Shown in pieces: positions 18,137 through 27,006 of a stretch of DNA of 60,377 bases. The notes below the pieces were generated by a model. The model was not told where the DNA came from. It saw only the letters and a list, made by a program, of their open reading frames with translations, and ran no database searches. Within the stretch, counting starts at the first letter, position 1; every line of letters starts with the position of its first letter. The translations under genes were made by a program, and so were the position numbers. Origin of the DNA: Lautropia sp. (GTDB lineage Bacteria; Pseudomonadota; Gammaproteobacteria; Burkholderiales; Burkholderiaceae_E); NCBI GenBank assembly GCA_030523825.1, contig JAUNHU010000006.1, positions 1 to 60,377 on the forward strand, written 5' to 3'.

Positions 18137-18694
18137 ATGCAGACGACTGGCACGGTGGTTTTTCTTGTTGCGGCGCCCTTCATCCTCTCCGCCTGTGCCA
18201 CCCCTCACGCTCTCGACGATGACATCGAACAGGTTCGGCAACGTCAGCGCGCCGCAGTCGAGGCGGCACGCAAGCAGGAGGCGAAAGCGCCACCCCCGGT
18301 GGCAAGGTGCAATTTCGTCCCTGCCCATGCCACGTCGCGCGGCGAAGGGGTTCCGCCCTCTTACGAATGCAGCGGGCTCAGCAAGAAGCAGTACCAGAGC
18401 GGCAAGTGCCGCGAAGTGCCCGCCTATACCAGCGAAAACGGTACCTTTATCTCAAGTTATACCCGCTGTCTGGCCAACCCGCTGGATGCCGCCTTCGAGG
18501 TGATCGGCGTGCCGCCTGCGGCCGTGTTGCCCAACACCTCCCACCCTGCCGCCAGTGTGCCGGCCGGCGCGCCGTCTGCTCCCCGGCCCTGGGGTGAACT
18601 GATGCTGCCCACGGACGACGGCAGTGGCATTGATCAGGGTAACGACACTTACGTGAAGCCGGTGACGGGACCGGGAGCCCTCGGCGGCTCCTGA
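18137..18694 (+). CDS. Putative lipoprotein of unknown function
   Basis: 185 aa from ATG 18137. N-terminal signal of lipoprotein type with lipobox LSAC at about residues 18-21. A short charged helical region (residues 30-52) follows, then a small domain with four Cys (CNFVP, YECSG, GKCREV, YTRCLA) spaced so that two disulfides are possible, and a Pro-rich tail. I do not recognise the family. Likely anchored in the outer membrane facing the periplasm. It is the last gene before the convergent luxR-type gene. Confidence 0.7.
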   Translation: MQTTGTVVFLVAAPFILSACATPHALDDDIEQVRQRQRAAVEAARKQEAKAPPPVARCNFVPAHATSRGEGVPPSYECSGLSKKQYQSGKCREVPAYTSENGTFISSYTRCLANPLDAAFEVIGVPPAAVLPNTSHPAASVPAGAPSAPRPWGELMLPTDDGSGIDQGNDTYVKPVTGPGALGGS

Positions 18695-18731
18695 ACAGCA
18701 CGCATGTTGGCGCCTTCTGCGCCACCCCGTT

Positions 18732-19499
18732 TCACGGCTTGTTGGCTGATCCCTCCCCGGCTTTTCCGGACGGGAGTTCATCTTGTTGAAGCAACCCCAG
18801 CATGGCTGCCCGAATCGAGGCCGCTGTCTTGTTGGGCACGTTAAGCTTCTGGATGGAGTTCTTGATGTGGAAGTCGATGGTGTTCTTTGAAATGGCGAGA
18901 ATTTCGGCGATATCCCGGGCAGACTTTCCGTCGATGGTCCAGCGAAGTATCTCGGCCTCCCGTTTGGTGAGTTCAGGAAGATGGGAGGCAAGTTCCTGCC
19001 GGCAGATTCTGGAAAAAATCGAATGCGAGAGCTGAAGCAGACTTTCCAGCTCGGGTGTCTTGTTCACGATTTCCTGTGGCAGCAACGGCATGTGCTCGCG
19101 TGACAGCGCCAGCATGCTCTGACCTTCAGGGCCTCCATTGAGCACGGATTTCGTCCAGCCAAAGCGTATCCCGTGATCGAGCAGATCCTGGCGCAGTGCC
19201 TGCGCCTTGTCGAACATGGGTTCGTTCCAGACGAAGGCTGTTTGCGAACTTCTTGCCTGCGCAATCACGGGATCCAACAGCGCATAGCCTTGATTCAGAT
19301 AGCGATCCTGCAGGGCTATAGGATAGTTGCTGCGCCATATCATCCGCGGCGTACTGATCGGCAGCGATTGATGATGGGCGAAGGAAAAATAGCGAAAGCC
19401 AAGTGTACGGGTGGCCCGTTCGAGGCATGTCAGGACCTTGTCCTCCGCAGGGGCTGATTCTGCCATCAGGGCCAGCAGTTCATCCTGCCACGTTGCCAT
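18732..19499 (-). CDS. LuxR-family autoinducer-binding regulator, no partner LuxI seen
   Basis: 255 aa: N-terminal autoinducer-binding domain (about residues 15-165) and C-terminal LuxR helix-turn-helix (LTKREAEILRWTIDGKSARDIA through NTIDFHIKNSIQKLNV). ATG 19499 has CAGGAG upstream at good spacing. In the ligand pocket the YP...Y...DPV frame is kept (NYPIAL, RYLNQGYALLDPV), as is a later Trp (FVW), but the Trp that follows YP two residues on in LasR/TraR is Leu here. No acyl-homoserine-lactone synthase gene lies in the window, so it qualifies as a candidate LuxR solo that may listen to another signal. Confidence 0.88.
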   Translation of the reverse strand: MATWQDELLALMAESAPAEDKVLTCLERATRTLGFRYFSFAHHQSLPISTPRMIWRSNYPIALQDRYLNQGYALLDPVIAQARSSQTAFVWNEPMFDKAQALRQDLLDHGIRFGWTKSVLNGGPEGQSMLALSREHMPLLPQEIVNKTPELESLLQLSHSIFSRICRQELASHLPELTKREAEILRWTIDGKSARDIAEILAISKNTIDFHIKNSIQKLNVPNKTAASIRAAMLGLLQQDELPSGKAGEGSANKP

Positions 19500-20029
19500 C
19501 AAAACACTCCTGTGCCTGAAGGGCTCACCTTGCCTGTCCGGCCGGGCGGATATCTGTGGAAACCGCAAGAATGCCGGGAGAGGCCAGACTGTGTGCGTTG
19601 CCGGAAGTTTGCCCCGATCGACACGAGCCCGCTGTTTTTCAAGGAGATGCCCATCGGCGAGGATGACGGGCTGCTCCAGCGTGAGGGCGAGTTCTCCTCA
19701 TTTATTCAGTCTAGCAGCGGCATCACGCAGAATCTGTGAGTCTTTCAGACGATGAATGTCACTTCTTTTGACAACGAGTATTCTTGTGACATGATGTTGC
19801 CTGATCGGAGGGCTGAAACCGCCTGCAATCTTCCGGCAAGCCAATTTGTCTTGAAAATGGCGTTCTTTCTGGCTGAAAAGGCGCCTTGTTCACCGCATTG
19901 TGTGCACCAGGCGCCCTTGCCCTGTTGTATATGTGATTCTGATTGTGGTGCGCACAGGGGGGCGGATTTGCCGCTGCGCGGGCAACGATGGCAAACGCCG
20001 ATGACGGCATTTGCCTCGTCAGCCGAGCC
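19500..20029. other. 530-base gap between luxR-type gene and fdx
   Basis: It holds the promoter side of the luxR-type gene and the 3' end of the isc operon. A reading frame at 19512-19739 (+) of 75 codons has a GTG start inside the luxR promoter region and no recognisable domain; I do not call it. The only firm structure is the hairpin at 19990-20015, listed separately. Confidence 0.5.
19990..20015 (-). terminator. Stem-loop at the end of the isc operon
   Basis: GGCAAACGCCG (19990-20000) and CGGCATTTGCC (20005-20015) pair over 11 positions with one wobble and a 4-base loop, 15 bases past the fdx stop. No T-run follows on this strand, so it may also be an mRNA end-stabiliser. Confidence 0.55.
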
Positions 20030-20371
20030 TCAGTGATCTTCCTTGGCGTGGTTGATCGTGTACTTGGGAATCTCGACGATCAGATCGAGGTCGTCGCGCA
20101 ATTGCACCTGGCACGACAGCCGGGATTCGGCTTCCAGGCCCCAGGCCATGTCGAGCAGGTCTTCCTCGATGTCGGTGGGCTCGTTGGTGTCATCGAAACC
20201 TTCCCGGATGATGACGTGGCAGGTGGTGCAGGCACAGGACATGGCGCAGGCGTGTTCGATCTCGATGTGCTGATCAAGCAATGCCTGGCAGAGCGAAATG
20301 CCGGGCGTGGCCTCGAAGGTCATCCCTTCGGGGCAAAGTTCTTCGTGGGGCAGCACCTTGATGGTTGCCAA
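20030..20371 (-). CDS. fdx: Isc-type [2Fe-2S] ferredoxin
   Basis: 113 aa electron donor for Fe-S cluster assembly. Cluster ligands are visible as C-x5-C-x2-C (CAMSCACTTC) near residue 42 and a fourth Cys in SRLSCQV near residue 87. The start is TTG 20371 with a strong AAGGAG 7 bases upstream; the first residues MATIKVLPHEELCPEG match Fdx proteins, so the TTG is well supported. It is last in the isc operon, after a large hairpin. Confidence 0.95.
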   Translation of the reverse strand: MATIKVLPHEELCPEGMTFEATPGISLCQALLDQHIEIEHACAMSCACTTCHVIIREGFDDTNEPTDIEEDLLDMAWGLEAESRLSCQVQLRDDLDLIVEIPKYTINHAKEDH

Positions 20372-20395
20372 GAGATTCTCCTTGAGGGTTGGCGC

Positions 20396-20441
20396 GTGTC
20401 ATGAACCTGTTCTTTCGCGGGGACGAACAGGTTCCTGACAC
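20396..20441 (-). other. 17-bp hairpin between hscA and fdx
   Basis: GTGTCATGAACCTGTTC (20396-20412), 12-base loop, and its inverse copy at 20425-20441 with a single mismatch. It begins 2 bases after the hscA stop and ends about 12 bases before the fdx ribosome site. No T-run. Probably an mRNA processing or stability element. Confidence 0.7.
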
Positions 20442-20443
20442 GT

Positions 20444-22555
20444 TCAGAGGGAAGTCAGGCCGTCGATGGACCGACCGGCCAGTGCGCGCTGGATGGCGCG
20501 ATCCATGCGCAGCGCGGCAAAGTTTTCAGTATCTTTCTGCAGCTGGCTGGTGGCGTCGGCCAGCGCATCGCGCATCTCGATGAGGGCAGTTTCTTCCTGC
20601 TCGTCAGCCAAGGCGCGCGTGTCGTTCAACAGGCCGTCGAGCCGTGCGATGGTGGCGTCGATGGCGGCACGTTCATCGGCAGACAGCAGGTCGGCGTCGG
20701 CTTTCATCGCACCCAGGGTGGCATCCAGCACGCGCTCGCTTTCCACCTGCTGTTCGCGCAGCGCACGCCACTGCATGTCTTCACGTGCCTTGGTGAAGGA
20801 CTCGCGCAGCAGGCGCTCGATTTCCGCGTCGTCCAGCCCGTAGCTGGGTTTCACATCGACCGAGGCCCTGGTGCCGGTGCTCTGCTCCACCGCCGATACC
20901 GACAGCAGGCCATCGGCATCCACCTGAAAGCTGACGCGGATGCGGGCAGCTCCTGCCACCATCGGCGGAATGCCACGCAGCTCGAAGCGGGCCAGCGAAC
21001 GGCAGTCGCTGACACGCTCACGCTCGCCCTGCACCACGTGGATCGCCATTGCCGACTGACCATCCTTGAAGGTGGTGAAGTCCTGCGCCCGGGTGAGCGG
21101 AATGGGCGAATTGCGCGGAATGATCTTCTCGACCATGCCGCCCATCGTTTCCAGCCCCAGCGACAGCGGGGTCACGTCGAGCAGCAGCCAGTCGGCGTCG
21201 TTTCCGCGGGTCTGGCCGATGAGCTGGGCAGCCTGCATGGCGGCACCCAGTGCCACGACCTGATCGGGATCGAGTCCGGTGTAGGGTTCCTTGCCGAAAT
21301 GCGTTTCGACTGCCTTGCGGATGACGGGCATGCGGGTGGCACCGCCCACCAGCACCACGCCGTCGATGGCATCGGCTTCGAGTTCGGCGTCGCTCAGCGC
21401 GGTGCTGGCAATTTCCAGTGTCTTCTCTACCAGCGGCCTGACGAGGGATTCGAAGTCGCTGCGGCTGATGCGGGTGCTGAATGCCTGCCCTGCATCGCTT
21501 GTCATCGAGACATCGGTGTCTGTCTCGCTGGTGAGGCGTTCGCGTGCGCCCTTGGCTGCCAGCAGCAACTGGCGCCAGAGATCGGGTTTCTGCGCATGCA
21601 GGGAACCGGCCTCGCCCAGTTGCCAGCGGGTGGCCAGCTCGGCCGCCAGACAGGCATCGAAGTCGTCACCGCCCAGCGCCACGTCACCGGCGGTGGAGAG
21701 CACTTCAAACACGCCCTGGGTGAGTTTCAGCACCGACACGTCGAAGGTGCCGCCGCCCAGGTCGAAGATGGCATAGGTGCCCTGCTCGCCCTGATCCAGT
21801 CCGTAGGAGATGGCTGCAGCGGTGGGTTCGTTGATGAGGCGCAGCACGTTCAGGCCGGCCAGGCGGGCGGCATCCTTGGTGGCCTGCCGCTGTCCGTCAT
21901 CGAAATAGGCAGGAACGGTAATGACGGCGCCGACCAGTTCGTCCTCGTCGATGCCGAGGCTGGCAAGTGCGCGGTCGCGCAGCACCTTCAGGATCTCGGC
22001 CGACACTTCGACGGGAGAGACGGCGCCTGCCGCCGTCTGCACGGCGACGGCACCACGGTCGTCCTGCGGGGCTGGCGCCGGGCTGCCCGATGCGCCCTGA
22101 CTCGATGCGCTGCTGCCAGCCTGCCGTGCAGCGGGGTCGTCACCTTGATGAGCCGTGTTTTCCTCGGCAGGAGCGCTGTTCGCCGACGCGGAGCCAGCAG
22201 ACGCTACATGATGGTGCCCGCCCTGCCGCGCCACCGTCAGTTGATGCGGCAATCCCATCCGGTGTGCGTCGGCCAGCGCCCTGCCCATCAGCCGCTTGAT
22301 GGAGCTGAGGACATTGGCCGGATCGGTGGGAATGGCTTTCTGCGCGGCATGTCCGACCACGGGCGGTTCATCGGCGCGATAGTGAACCACCGAGGGCAGC
22401 AGATGCTGACCCTGCTCATCGGGAAGAACCTCGGCCACACCCGAGCGGCAGACCGCCACCAGCGAGTTGGAGGTGCCGAGGTCGATGCCAATGGCAAACC
22501 GGTGCTGGTGTGGGTCGGGACTCATCCCCGGCTCGGAAATCTGTAGCAATGCCAT
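20444..22555 (-). CDS. hscA: HscA, Hsp70-type chaperone for Fe-S cluster transfer
   Basis: 703 aa ATPase chaperone that, with HscB, releases clusters from IscU. The N-terminus ([17 protein letters not shown]) and the Hsp70 phosphate loops ([28 protein letters not shown]) are canonical. It is about 85 residues longer than the E. coli protein. The main extra piece is at about residues 108-168, Ala/Ser/Gly/Pro-rich with an HHH, inserted in the nucleotide-binding domain just before [18 protein letters not shown]. It reads as a flexible loop rather than a domain. Frame and flanking motifs are intact, so the protein should be functional. Confidence 0.96.
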   Translation of the reverse strand: MALLQISEPGMSPDPHQHRFAIGIDLGTSNSLVAVCRSGVAEVLPDEQGQHLLPSVVHYRADEPPVVGHAAQKAIPTDPANVLSSIKRLMGRALADAHRMGLPHQLTVARQGGHHHVASAGSASANSAPAEENTAHQGDDPAARQAGSSASSQGASGSPAPAPQDDRGAVAVQTAAGAVSPVEVSAEILKVLRDRALASLGIDEDELVGAVITVPAYFDDGQRQATKDAARLAGLNVLRLINEPTAAAISYGLDQGEQGTYAIFDLGGGTFDVSVLKLTQGVFEVLSTAGDVALGGDDFDACLAAELATRWQLGEAGSLHAQKPDLWRQLLLAAKGARERLTSETDTDVSMTSDAGQAFSTRISRSDFESLVRPLVEKTLEIASTALSDAELEADAIDGVVLVGGATRMPVIRKAVETHFGKEPYTGLDPDQVVALGAAMQAAQLIGQTRGNDADWLLLDVTPLSLGLETMGGMVEKIIPRNSPIPLTRAQDFTTFKDGQSAMAIHVVQGERERVSDCRSLARFELRGIPPMVAGAARIRVSFQVDADGLLSVSAVEQSTGTRASVDVKPSYGLDDAEIERLLRESFTKAREDMQWRALREQQVESERVLDATLGAMKADADLLSADERAAIDATIARLDGLLNDTRALADEQEETALIEMRDALADATSQLQKDTENFAALRMDRAIQRALAGRSIDGLTSL

Positions 22556-22725
22556 AGTGATTCAATGGGAAGTCTGTTCTGGTCAATGTCCGGGTGAACG
22601 GGGATGAATGCTACCGCCAGAAGTGCGGCGCTTGCAGGAAGGCTACACCGCAGCCCTGCGCACGCAAGGAATGCCGGAGCCGGAAAATGACCGGGCAACT
22701 GGCCGTGCGCAGACTGCCAGGTGTC

Positions 22726-23277
22726 TCAGCCTTTTCCCATTCGCCGGATCACGTCGAGAAGATTGCTGCGCAGCCGGTCGAAGAACATCAGCTGACGAAC
22801 CTGCAGGGCAGCGCCCGGATAATCGGCCTGTGTGTCGATCAGCTCGGCAATCCGTGCAATGATGCGCTGGCGTTCTGCGTCGAGGCGGGTCTGCAGGGCA
22901 TGCGCTGCATCACGATCAGCCATTTCTTCGGCTTCCTCGATGTCTTCACGCCATGACAGTTGTGCCACCAGAAATTCGGCAGGCATGGCCGTGTTGCGTT
23001 CCGCATCGACCGGTGCGCCGTGGCGCTCGCAGAGCCATGCGGCACGCTGGCATGGGTCGGACAGCACCCGGAAGGCTTCATTGCCCTGCGCGGCCATCTG
23101 CAGGGCGAGACGGCGGTCATGATCCGTGCCAGCAACGTGGCGGTCTGGATGAACGACGGCCTGAAAACGGTGCAATCGCTGTTCCAGATCACTCACGTCG
23201 AGCGCAAAGCGCTCGGGAAGGCCAAGCAGTGCAAAGGGCGAGCGCTGCGTGAGGCCGGCGGGGTTCTCAGTCAACAC
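22726..23277 (-). CDS. hscB: HscB, J-domain co-chaperone
   Basis: 183 aa from GTG 23277 (AGGA lies 8 bases upstream), close to the family's 170-odd. The J domain carries HPDRH (HPD loop) after FALLGLPERFALDVSDLEQRL, and the C-terminal helical bundle that binds IscU follows (LSWREDIEEAEE). An ATG at 23388 in the same frame would add 37 Arg/Pro-rich residues without resemblance to HscB and reach toward the iscA end, so I reject it. It stimulates HscA ATPase and delivers IscU. A gap of 170 bases to hscA is unusual for this operon. Confidence 0.93.
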   Translation of the reverse strand: MLTENPAGLTQRSPFALLGLPERFALDVSDLEQRLHRFQAVVHPDRHVAGTDHDRRLALQMAAQGNEAFRVLSDPCQRAAWLCERHGAPVDAERNTAMPAEFLVAQLSWREDIEEAEEMADRDAAHALQTRLDAERQRIIARIAELIDTQADYPGAALQVRQLMFFDRLRSNLLDVIRRMGKG

Positions 23278-23421
23278 GGGAGAAATCCTGCGGATGGATT
23301 CGGGCTGTGGCCGGACATGGCGGTGGCTGGGCACCCTGTGACGCATGGCCATCGTCGGAGAGAGGCTGCGGGGACAGGGAAAGCGCACGGAAGATGCCCT
23401 GCCCTGATCCCTGAAGCAATG

Positions 23422-23447
23422 CCGGGGGCGCGTGCGACAACCCCCGG
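23422..23447 (-). other. Hairpin between iscA and hscB
   Basis: CCGGGGG (23422-23428) pairs with CCCCCGG (23441-23447) across a 12-base loop, 10 bases after the iscA stop. No T-run; likely adjusts expression of the operon's distal half. Confidence 0.45.
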
Positions 23448-23457
23448 TACCTGGACA

Positions 23458-23781
23458 TCAGACCTGAAAGGATTCACCGCAGCCGCACTCGCCGCGCACG
23501 TTGGGATTGATGAACTTGAAGCCTTCGTTCAATCCCTCGCGCACGAAATCCAGCTCGGTGCCGTCGATGTAGGCCAGGCTCTTGGGATCGACGAAGACCC
23601 GCACGCCATGACTTTCGAACACCATGTCGGTGTCGTGCTGATCATCGGCGTATTCGAGCTTGTAGGCCAGCCCGGAGCAGCCCGAGGTTTTCACGCCGAG
23701 CCGCAGGCCGATGCCCTTGCCACGGCGCGTGATGTACCGGCTGATGTGGCGGGCAGCCGCTTCGGTCAGTGTGATGGCCAT
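23458..23781 (-). CDS. iscA: IscA, A-type Fe-S carrier
   Basis: 107 aa from ATG 23781. It opens [17 protein letters not shown] and has the three cluster Cys: GCSG near residue 35 and ECGCGESF at the C-terminus. It receives or carries iron or clusters between IscU and target apoproteins. An upstream extension to 23997 would read into non-homologous sequence. It lies 47 bases after iscU. Confidence 0.96.
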   Translation of the reverse strand: MAITLTEAAARHISRYITRRGKGIGLRLGVKTSGCSGLAYKLEYADDQHDTDMVFESHGVRVFVDPKSLAYIDGTELDFVREGLNEGFKFINPNVRGECGCGESFQV

Positions 23782-23828
23782 GTTCGTCAATCCTTTGTTG
23801 CGTGCAGGGAGTGCGAGCCGTGACGGCT

Positions 23829-24221
23829 TCAGGCGCTGGCAGCTGCCTGCTTGTTCCGATAGTCTTCGACCGCTGCCTTGATGGCGTCCTCGGCCAGGAT
23901 CGAACAGTGGATCTTGACCGGAGGCAGTGCCAGTTCTTCGGCGATCTCGGTGTTGCGGATGGCGAGCGCTTCGTCCAGCGACTTGCCTTTCACCCACTCG
24001 GTGACGAGCGACGACGAGGCGATGGCCGAACCACAGCCGTAGGTCTTGAATTTGGCGTCTTCGATGAGACCGTTGGCGCCAACCTTGATCTGCAGCTTCA
24101 TCACGTCGCCGCAGGCCGGTGCCCCCACCATGCCGGTACCCACGGAGATGTCAGCCTTGTTGAGCGAGCCGACGTTGCGCGGGTTTTCGTAGTGGTCTAC
24201 GACCTTTTCACTGTATGCCAT
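23829..24221 (-). CDS. iscU: IscU, Fe-S cluster scaffold
   Basis: 130 aa from ATG 24221. Ligands are Cys in [11 protein letters not shown] (C37 type), [10 protein letters not shown] (C63 type) and the [15 protein letters not shown] motif, which combines the HscA-binding LPPVK with the third Cys. The Asp of ACGD that tunes cluster release is present. Clusters are built here with sulfur from IscS. It is preceded by iscS with a 50-base gap. Confidence 0.97.
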   Translation of the reverse strand: MAYSEKVVDHYENPRNVGSLNKADISVGTGMVGAPACGDVMKLQIKVGANGLIEDAKFKTYGCGSAIASSSLVTEWVKGKSLDEALAIRNTEIAEELALPPVKIHCSILAEDAIKAAVEDYRNKQAAASA

Positions 24222-24271
24222 GAGAAAAATTCCTTGATGTCGAAATGAATGATGGGCCTGTGCGGGCAGGA

Positions 24272-25480
24272 TCAGTGATGAGCCCACTGCACGGTGTTGA
24301 GGTCGATGCCTTCCTGCACCATTTCCCACAATGGGGACATTTCGCGCAGTTTTCCAATCTGCCCCTTGAGCAGCTGGATGGTGAAGTCGATTTCTTCTTC
24401 GGTAGTGAAGCGGCCGATGCTGAAACGGATGGAGCTGTGGGCCAGCTCATCGTTGCGGCCCAGGGCGCGCAGCACGTAGGAAGGCTCCAGGCTGGCCGAG
24501 GTACAGGCCGAACCGGAGGACACGGCAATGTCCTTCACCGCCATGATGAGCGACTCGCCCTCGACATAGTTGAAACTGATGTTGAGGTTCTGTGCCACGC
24601 GGTGTTCCATGTCACCGTTGACGTAGGTTTCCTCGATTTCCGACAGGCCGGCGAGCAGGCGGTCGCGCAGGCGGCGGGCATGCTCGATGTCCTTGTCCAT
24701 TTCCAGGCGGGCCAGGCGGAAGGCTTCACCCATGCCGACGATCTGGTGGGTGGGCAGTGTGCCGGAGCGCATGCCGCGCTCGTGGCCGCCACCGTGGATC
24801 TGGGCCTCGATGCGCACGCGGGGCTTGCGGCGCACGAACAGCGCACCCACACCCTTCGGGCCATAGGTCTTGTGGGCCGAGAAGCTCATCAGATCCACTT
24901 TCAGTGTCTGCAGGTCGACCTTGACCTTGCCGGTGGCCTGGGCGGCATCGACGTGGAACAGGATCTTGCGCTCGCGCAGCATTTCGCCGATGGCGGGGAT
25001 GTCCTGGATGACGCCGATCTCGTTGTTGACGAACATGATCGAGACCAGGATGGTGTCGGGGCGGATGGCCGCCTTCAGCACATCCATGTCGATCAGGCCG
25101 TCTTCCTTCACGTCGAGCAGCGTGATCTCGAAGCCCTGACGCTCCAGCTCGCGCATGGTGTCGAGCGTGGCCTTGTGTTCGGTCTTGACGGAGATGAGGT
25201 GCTTGCCACGCTGCTTGTAGAAGTGGGCGGCGCCCTTCAGCGCGAGATTGATGGACTCGGTGGCACCGGAAGTCCAGACGATCTCGCGCGGATCACAGTT
25301 GACCAGGGCGGCCACTTCGTTGCGTGCGTTCTCGACGGCCTGTTCGGCGTCCCAGCCGTAGGCGTGACTGCGCGAGGCAGGATTGCCGTACCTTTCATAA
25401 AGGAACGGAATCATCTTCTCGGCCACACGGGGGTCGATCGGCGTGGTGGCGGAGTAGTCCAGGTAAATCGGTTTGGTCAT
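24272..25480 (-). CDS. iscS: IscS, cysteine desulfurase
   Basis: 402 aa PLP enzyme that takes sulfur from cysteine for IscU and other acceptors such as tRNA thiolation. ATG 25480 gives [18 protein letters not shown], as in IscS. The PLP Lys is in [13 protein letters not shown] near residue 206, and the mobile-loop catalytic Cys in [17 protein letters not shown] near 328. The C-terminal tail that touches IscU ([21 protein letters not shown]-like end) is intact. It lies 23 bases after iscR. Confidence 0.97.
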   Translation of the reverse strand: MTKPIYLDYSATTPIDPRVAEKMIPFLYERYGNPASRSHAYGWDAEQAVENARNEVAALVNCDPREIVWTSGATESINLALKGAAHFYKQRGKHLISVKTEHKATLDTMRELERQGFEITLLDVKEDGLIDMDVLKAAIRPDTILVSIMFVNNEIGVIQDIPAIGEMLRERKILFHVDAAQATGKVKVDLQTLKVDLMSFSAHKTYGPKGVGALFVRRKPRVRIEAQIHGGGHERGMRSGTLPTHQIVGMGEAFRLARLEMDKDIEHARRLRDRLLAGLSEIEETYVNGDMEHRVAQNLNISFNYVEGESLIMAVKDIAVSSGSACTSASLEPSYVLRALGRNDELAHSSIRFSIGRFTTEEEIDFTIQLLKGQIGKLREMSPLWEMVQEGIDLNTVQWAHH

Positions 25481-25503
25481 CTGTATTGACAGAAAGGTGG
25501 AAG

Positions 25504-26022
25504 TTAGGCGCGGTTGCCGTCGCTGTCGATGATCTGCAGTGACGAGGTGGGCAGCTCCAGGGCTGCCTTGTGTTCCCGCACGATGGAGATTTGCCGGGTG
25601 GCGGGCTGCTGTTCGCGCATGCGCTGCTGCTCGACCAGATCCTGCAGGCTGACGGAGTCGAGGTAATCGATCATGCGCTTGTTCAGCGCCGTCCAGAGTT
25701 CGTGCGTCATGCAGGGGCCATCCTCGAAGCAGTCCTGCTTGCCGCCGCATTGGGTGGCATCCAGCGGCTCGTCGACGGCGAAGATGATCGACGAGACGTT
25801 GATGTCCTGGCTGGGACGGGCCAGAGAGTAACCACCACCCGGGCCGCGGGTGCTTTCGACCAGCTGGTGACGGCGGAGCTTGCCGAAGAGCTGTTCGAGA
25901 TAGGAGAGCGAAATCTTCTGCCGCTGGCTGATGCCGGCCAGCGTCACCGGACCATTGTGTTCACGCAGCGCCAGATCGATCATGGCTGTGACTGCAAACC
26001 GGCCCTTCGTGGTCAACCTCAT
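25504..26022 (-). CDS. iscR: IscR, Fe-S-sensing transcription regulator
   Basis: 172 aa Rrf2-family regulator. The winged helix begins [19 protein letters not shown] with the recognition helix in [18 protein letters not shown]. The cluster ligands are Cys92, Cys98 and Cys104 (C-x5-C-x5-C) with the nearby His107 (CMTHELW). In family members the holo form represses its own operon. A candidate site lies upstream at about 26056-26090. Confidence 0.96.
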   Translation of the reverse strand: MRLTTKGRFAVTAMIDLALREHNGPVTLAGISQRQKISLSYLEQLFGKLRRHQLVESTRGPGGGYSLARPSQDINVSSIIFAVDEPLDATQCGGKQDCFEDGPCMTHELWTALNKRMIDYLDSVSLQDLVEQQRMREQQPATRQISIVREHKAALELPTSSLQIIDSDGNRA

Positions 26023-26055
26023 GACAACACTCCGATGTCAGGAATCTGATACCGA

Positions 26056-26095
26056 AGTATACCTGAATTAGTTGAGTTTATTGCTCAGGTAAATT
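26056..26095 (-). promoter_or_regulatory. Putative iscR promoter and operator
   Basis: On the coding strand a TATACT -10 box lies about 40 bases before the iscR ATG. It overlaps one arm of the 7-bp inverted repeat TACCTGA / TCAGGTA (18-base spacing). The AT-rich core resembles, imperfectly, the IscR type 1 site. The -35 is weak, as expected for a regulated promoter. Confidence 0.5.
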
Positions 26096-26153
26096 GATCG
26101 ACCCGATTGTCTGTAACTAATGACAAGGGTTGTTACGGTCTGCCTCCGTCTGG

Positions 26154-26208
26154 AGGCGGGCGGGCCTGAGAATGCCCGCCTTCCGCGAGCGGGCCGGGGT
26201 GCCCGCTC
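26154..26208 (-). terminator. Two tandem stem-loops after the phosphatase gene
   Basis: AGGCGGGC / GCCCGCCT (26154-26161, 26174-26181) and GAGCGGGC / GCCCGCTC (26187-26194, 26201-26208), both perfect 8-bp stems. They separate the phosphatase from iscR. No T-run, so termination is presumed. Confidence 0.4.
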
Positions 26209-26295
26209 CGGGGTGGGCAACGCGCCCACTCTGGCAGCCCCTCGCCAGACAGCCCGCCTTGCCGCTACCCGGGCGAGGCCGTGGCTGCTGCCGCG

Positions 26296-26817
26296 TCAGG
26301 CCGCTGCGACCTGGGTGGCCCGGCGGCGGACGATTTCGAGCAGGCCCGAACAGGCATCCTCGACATAGTCGAGCGCCTGCTCGAAAGCCTGGTTGCCGCC
26401 CTGATAGGGATCGGGCACCGTGGCCGATTCGTGATCGCTGGCAAAGCGCATCAGCATCTGCAGCTTGTGATGATAACGCTTCGGGGCCTGATTCTGAAGC
26501 AGGCTGAGGTTTTCCCAGTCCATCACCAGGATCATGTCGTAGGTCTCGAAGTCTTCCATCGTGACCTGACGTGCCCGCAGGTCGGCAATGCTGTAGCCGC
26601 GCCGCGACGCCACCATCTGGGCCCGGGGGTCGGCCGGCTCGCCCTGATGGAAGGCGTGGGTACCTGCAGAGCCCACACCGACGACACCTTCCAGCCCGGC
26701 CTGACGCACCATCTGGCGAAATACGCCATGTGCCATCGGCGAGCGACAGATGTTGCCCATGCAGACGAACAGCACGCGGGTTGCCATTGCCATTGCCAGA
26801 GGTTCTCTTTTTGCCAT
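26296..26817 (-). CDS. Low-molecular-weight protein-tyrosine phosphatase
   Basis: Up to 173 aa. The active-site loop is V-C-M-G-N-I-C-R-S-P near the N-terminus (CX5R), and the general-acid Asp is in VPDPYQGG near residue 139. These define an LMW-PTP, which in bacteria usually acts on tyrosine-phosphorylated proteins in polysaccharide export or stress. Start options are ATG 26817, 26793 and 26787; the conserved core begins at TRVLFVCMGN, so the first ten residues are doubtful. Position directly upstream of iscR is common in betaproteobacteria, without a known functional link. Confidence 0.92.
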   Translation of the reverse strand: MAKREPLAMAMATRVLFVCMGNICRSPMAHGVFRQMVRQAGLEGVVGVGSAGTHAFHQGEPADPRAQMVASRRGYSIADLRARQVTMEDFETYDMILVMDWENLSLLQNQAPKRYHHKLQMLMRFASDHESATVPDPYQGGNQAFEQALDYVEDACSGLLEIVRRRATQVAAA

Positions 26818-27006
26818 TTGCGCTACCTGATGTCGATTGATATTTGAATACGGGATACTGTTTTCCGGATCACCGGGTCAGATGAGTGATCCGATGTCTG
26901 CCTTGCCTGACGGAACGCCGGTGGTGTCGAGGCGGTGGACGCGCGGATGCGGCTGTCCTGCCTGCAGGCGTGCCTGGCCTGCGCCGTGCGTCGTGATGAT
27001 CTCCGC

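Noticed and set aside
19512-19739. 75-codon frame divergent from the luxR-type gene
   Set aside because: Starts inside the regulator's promoter region and has no recognised domain; kept only as a note.
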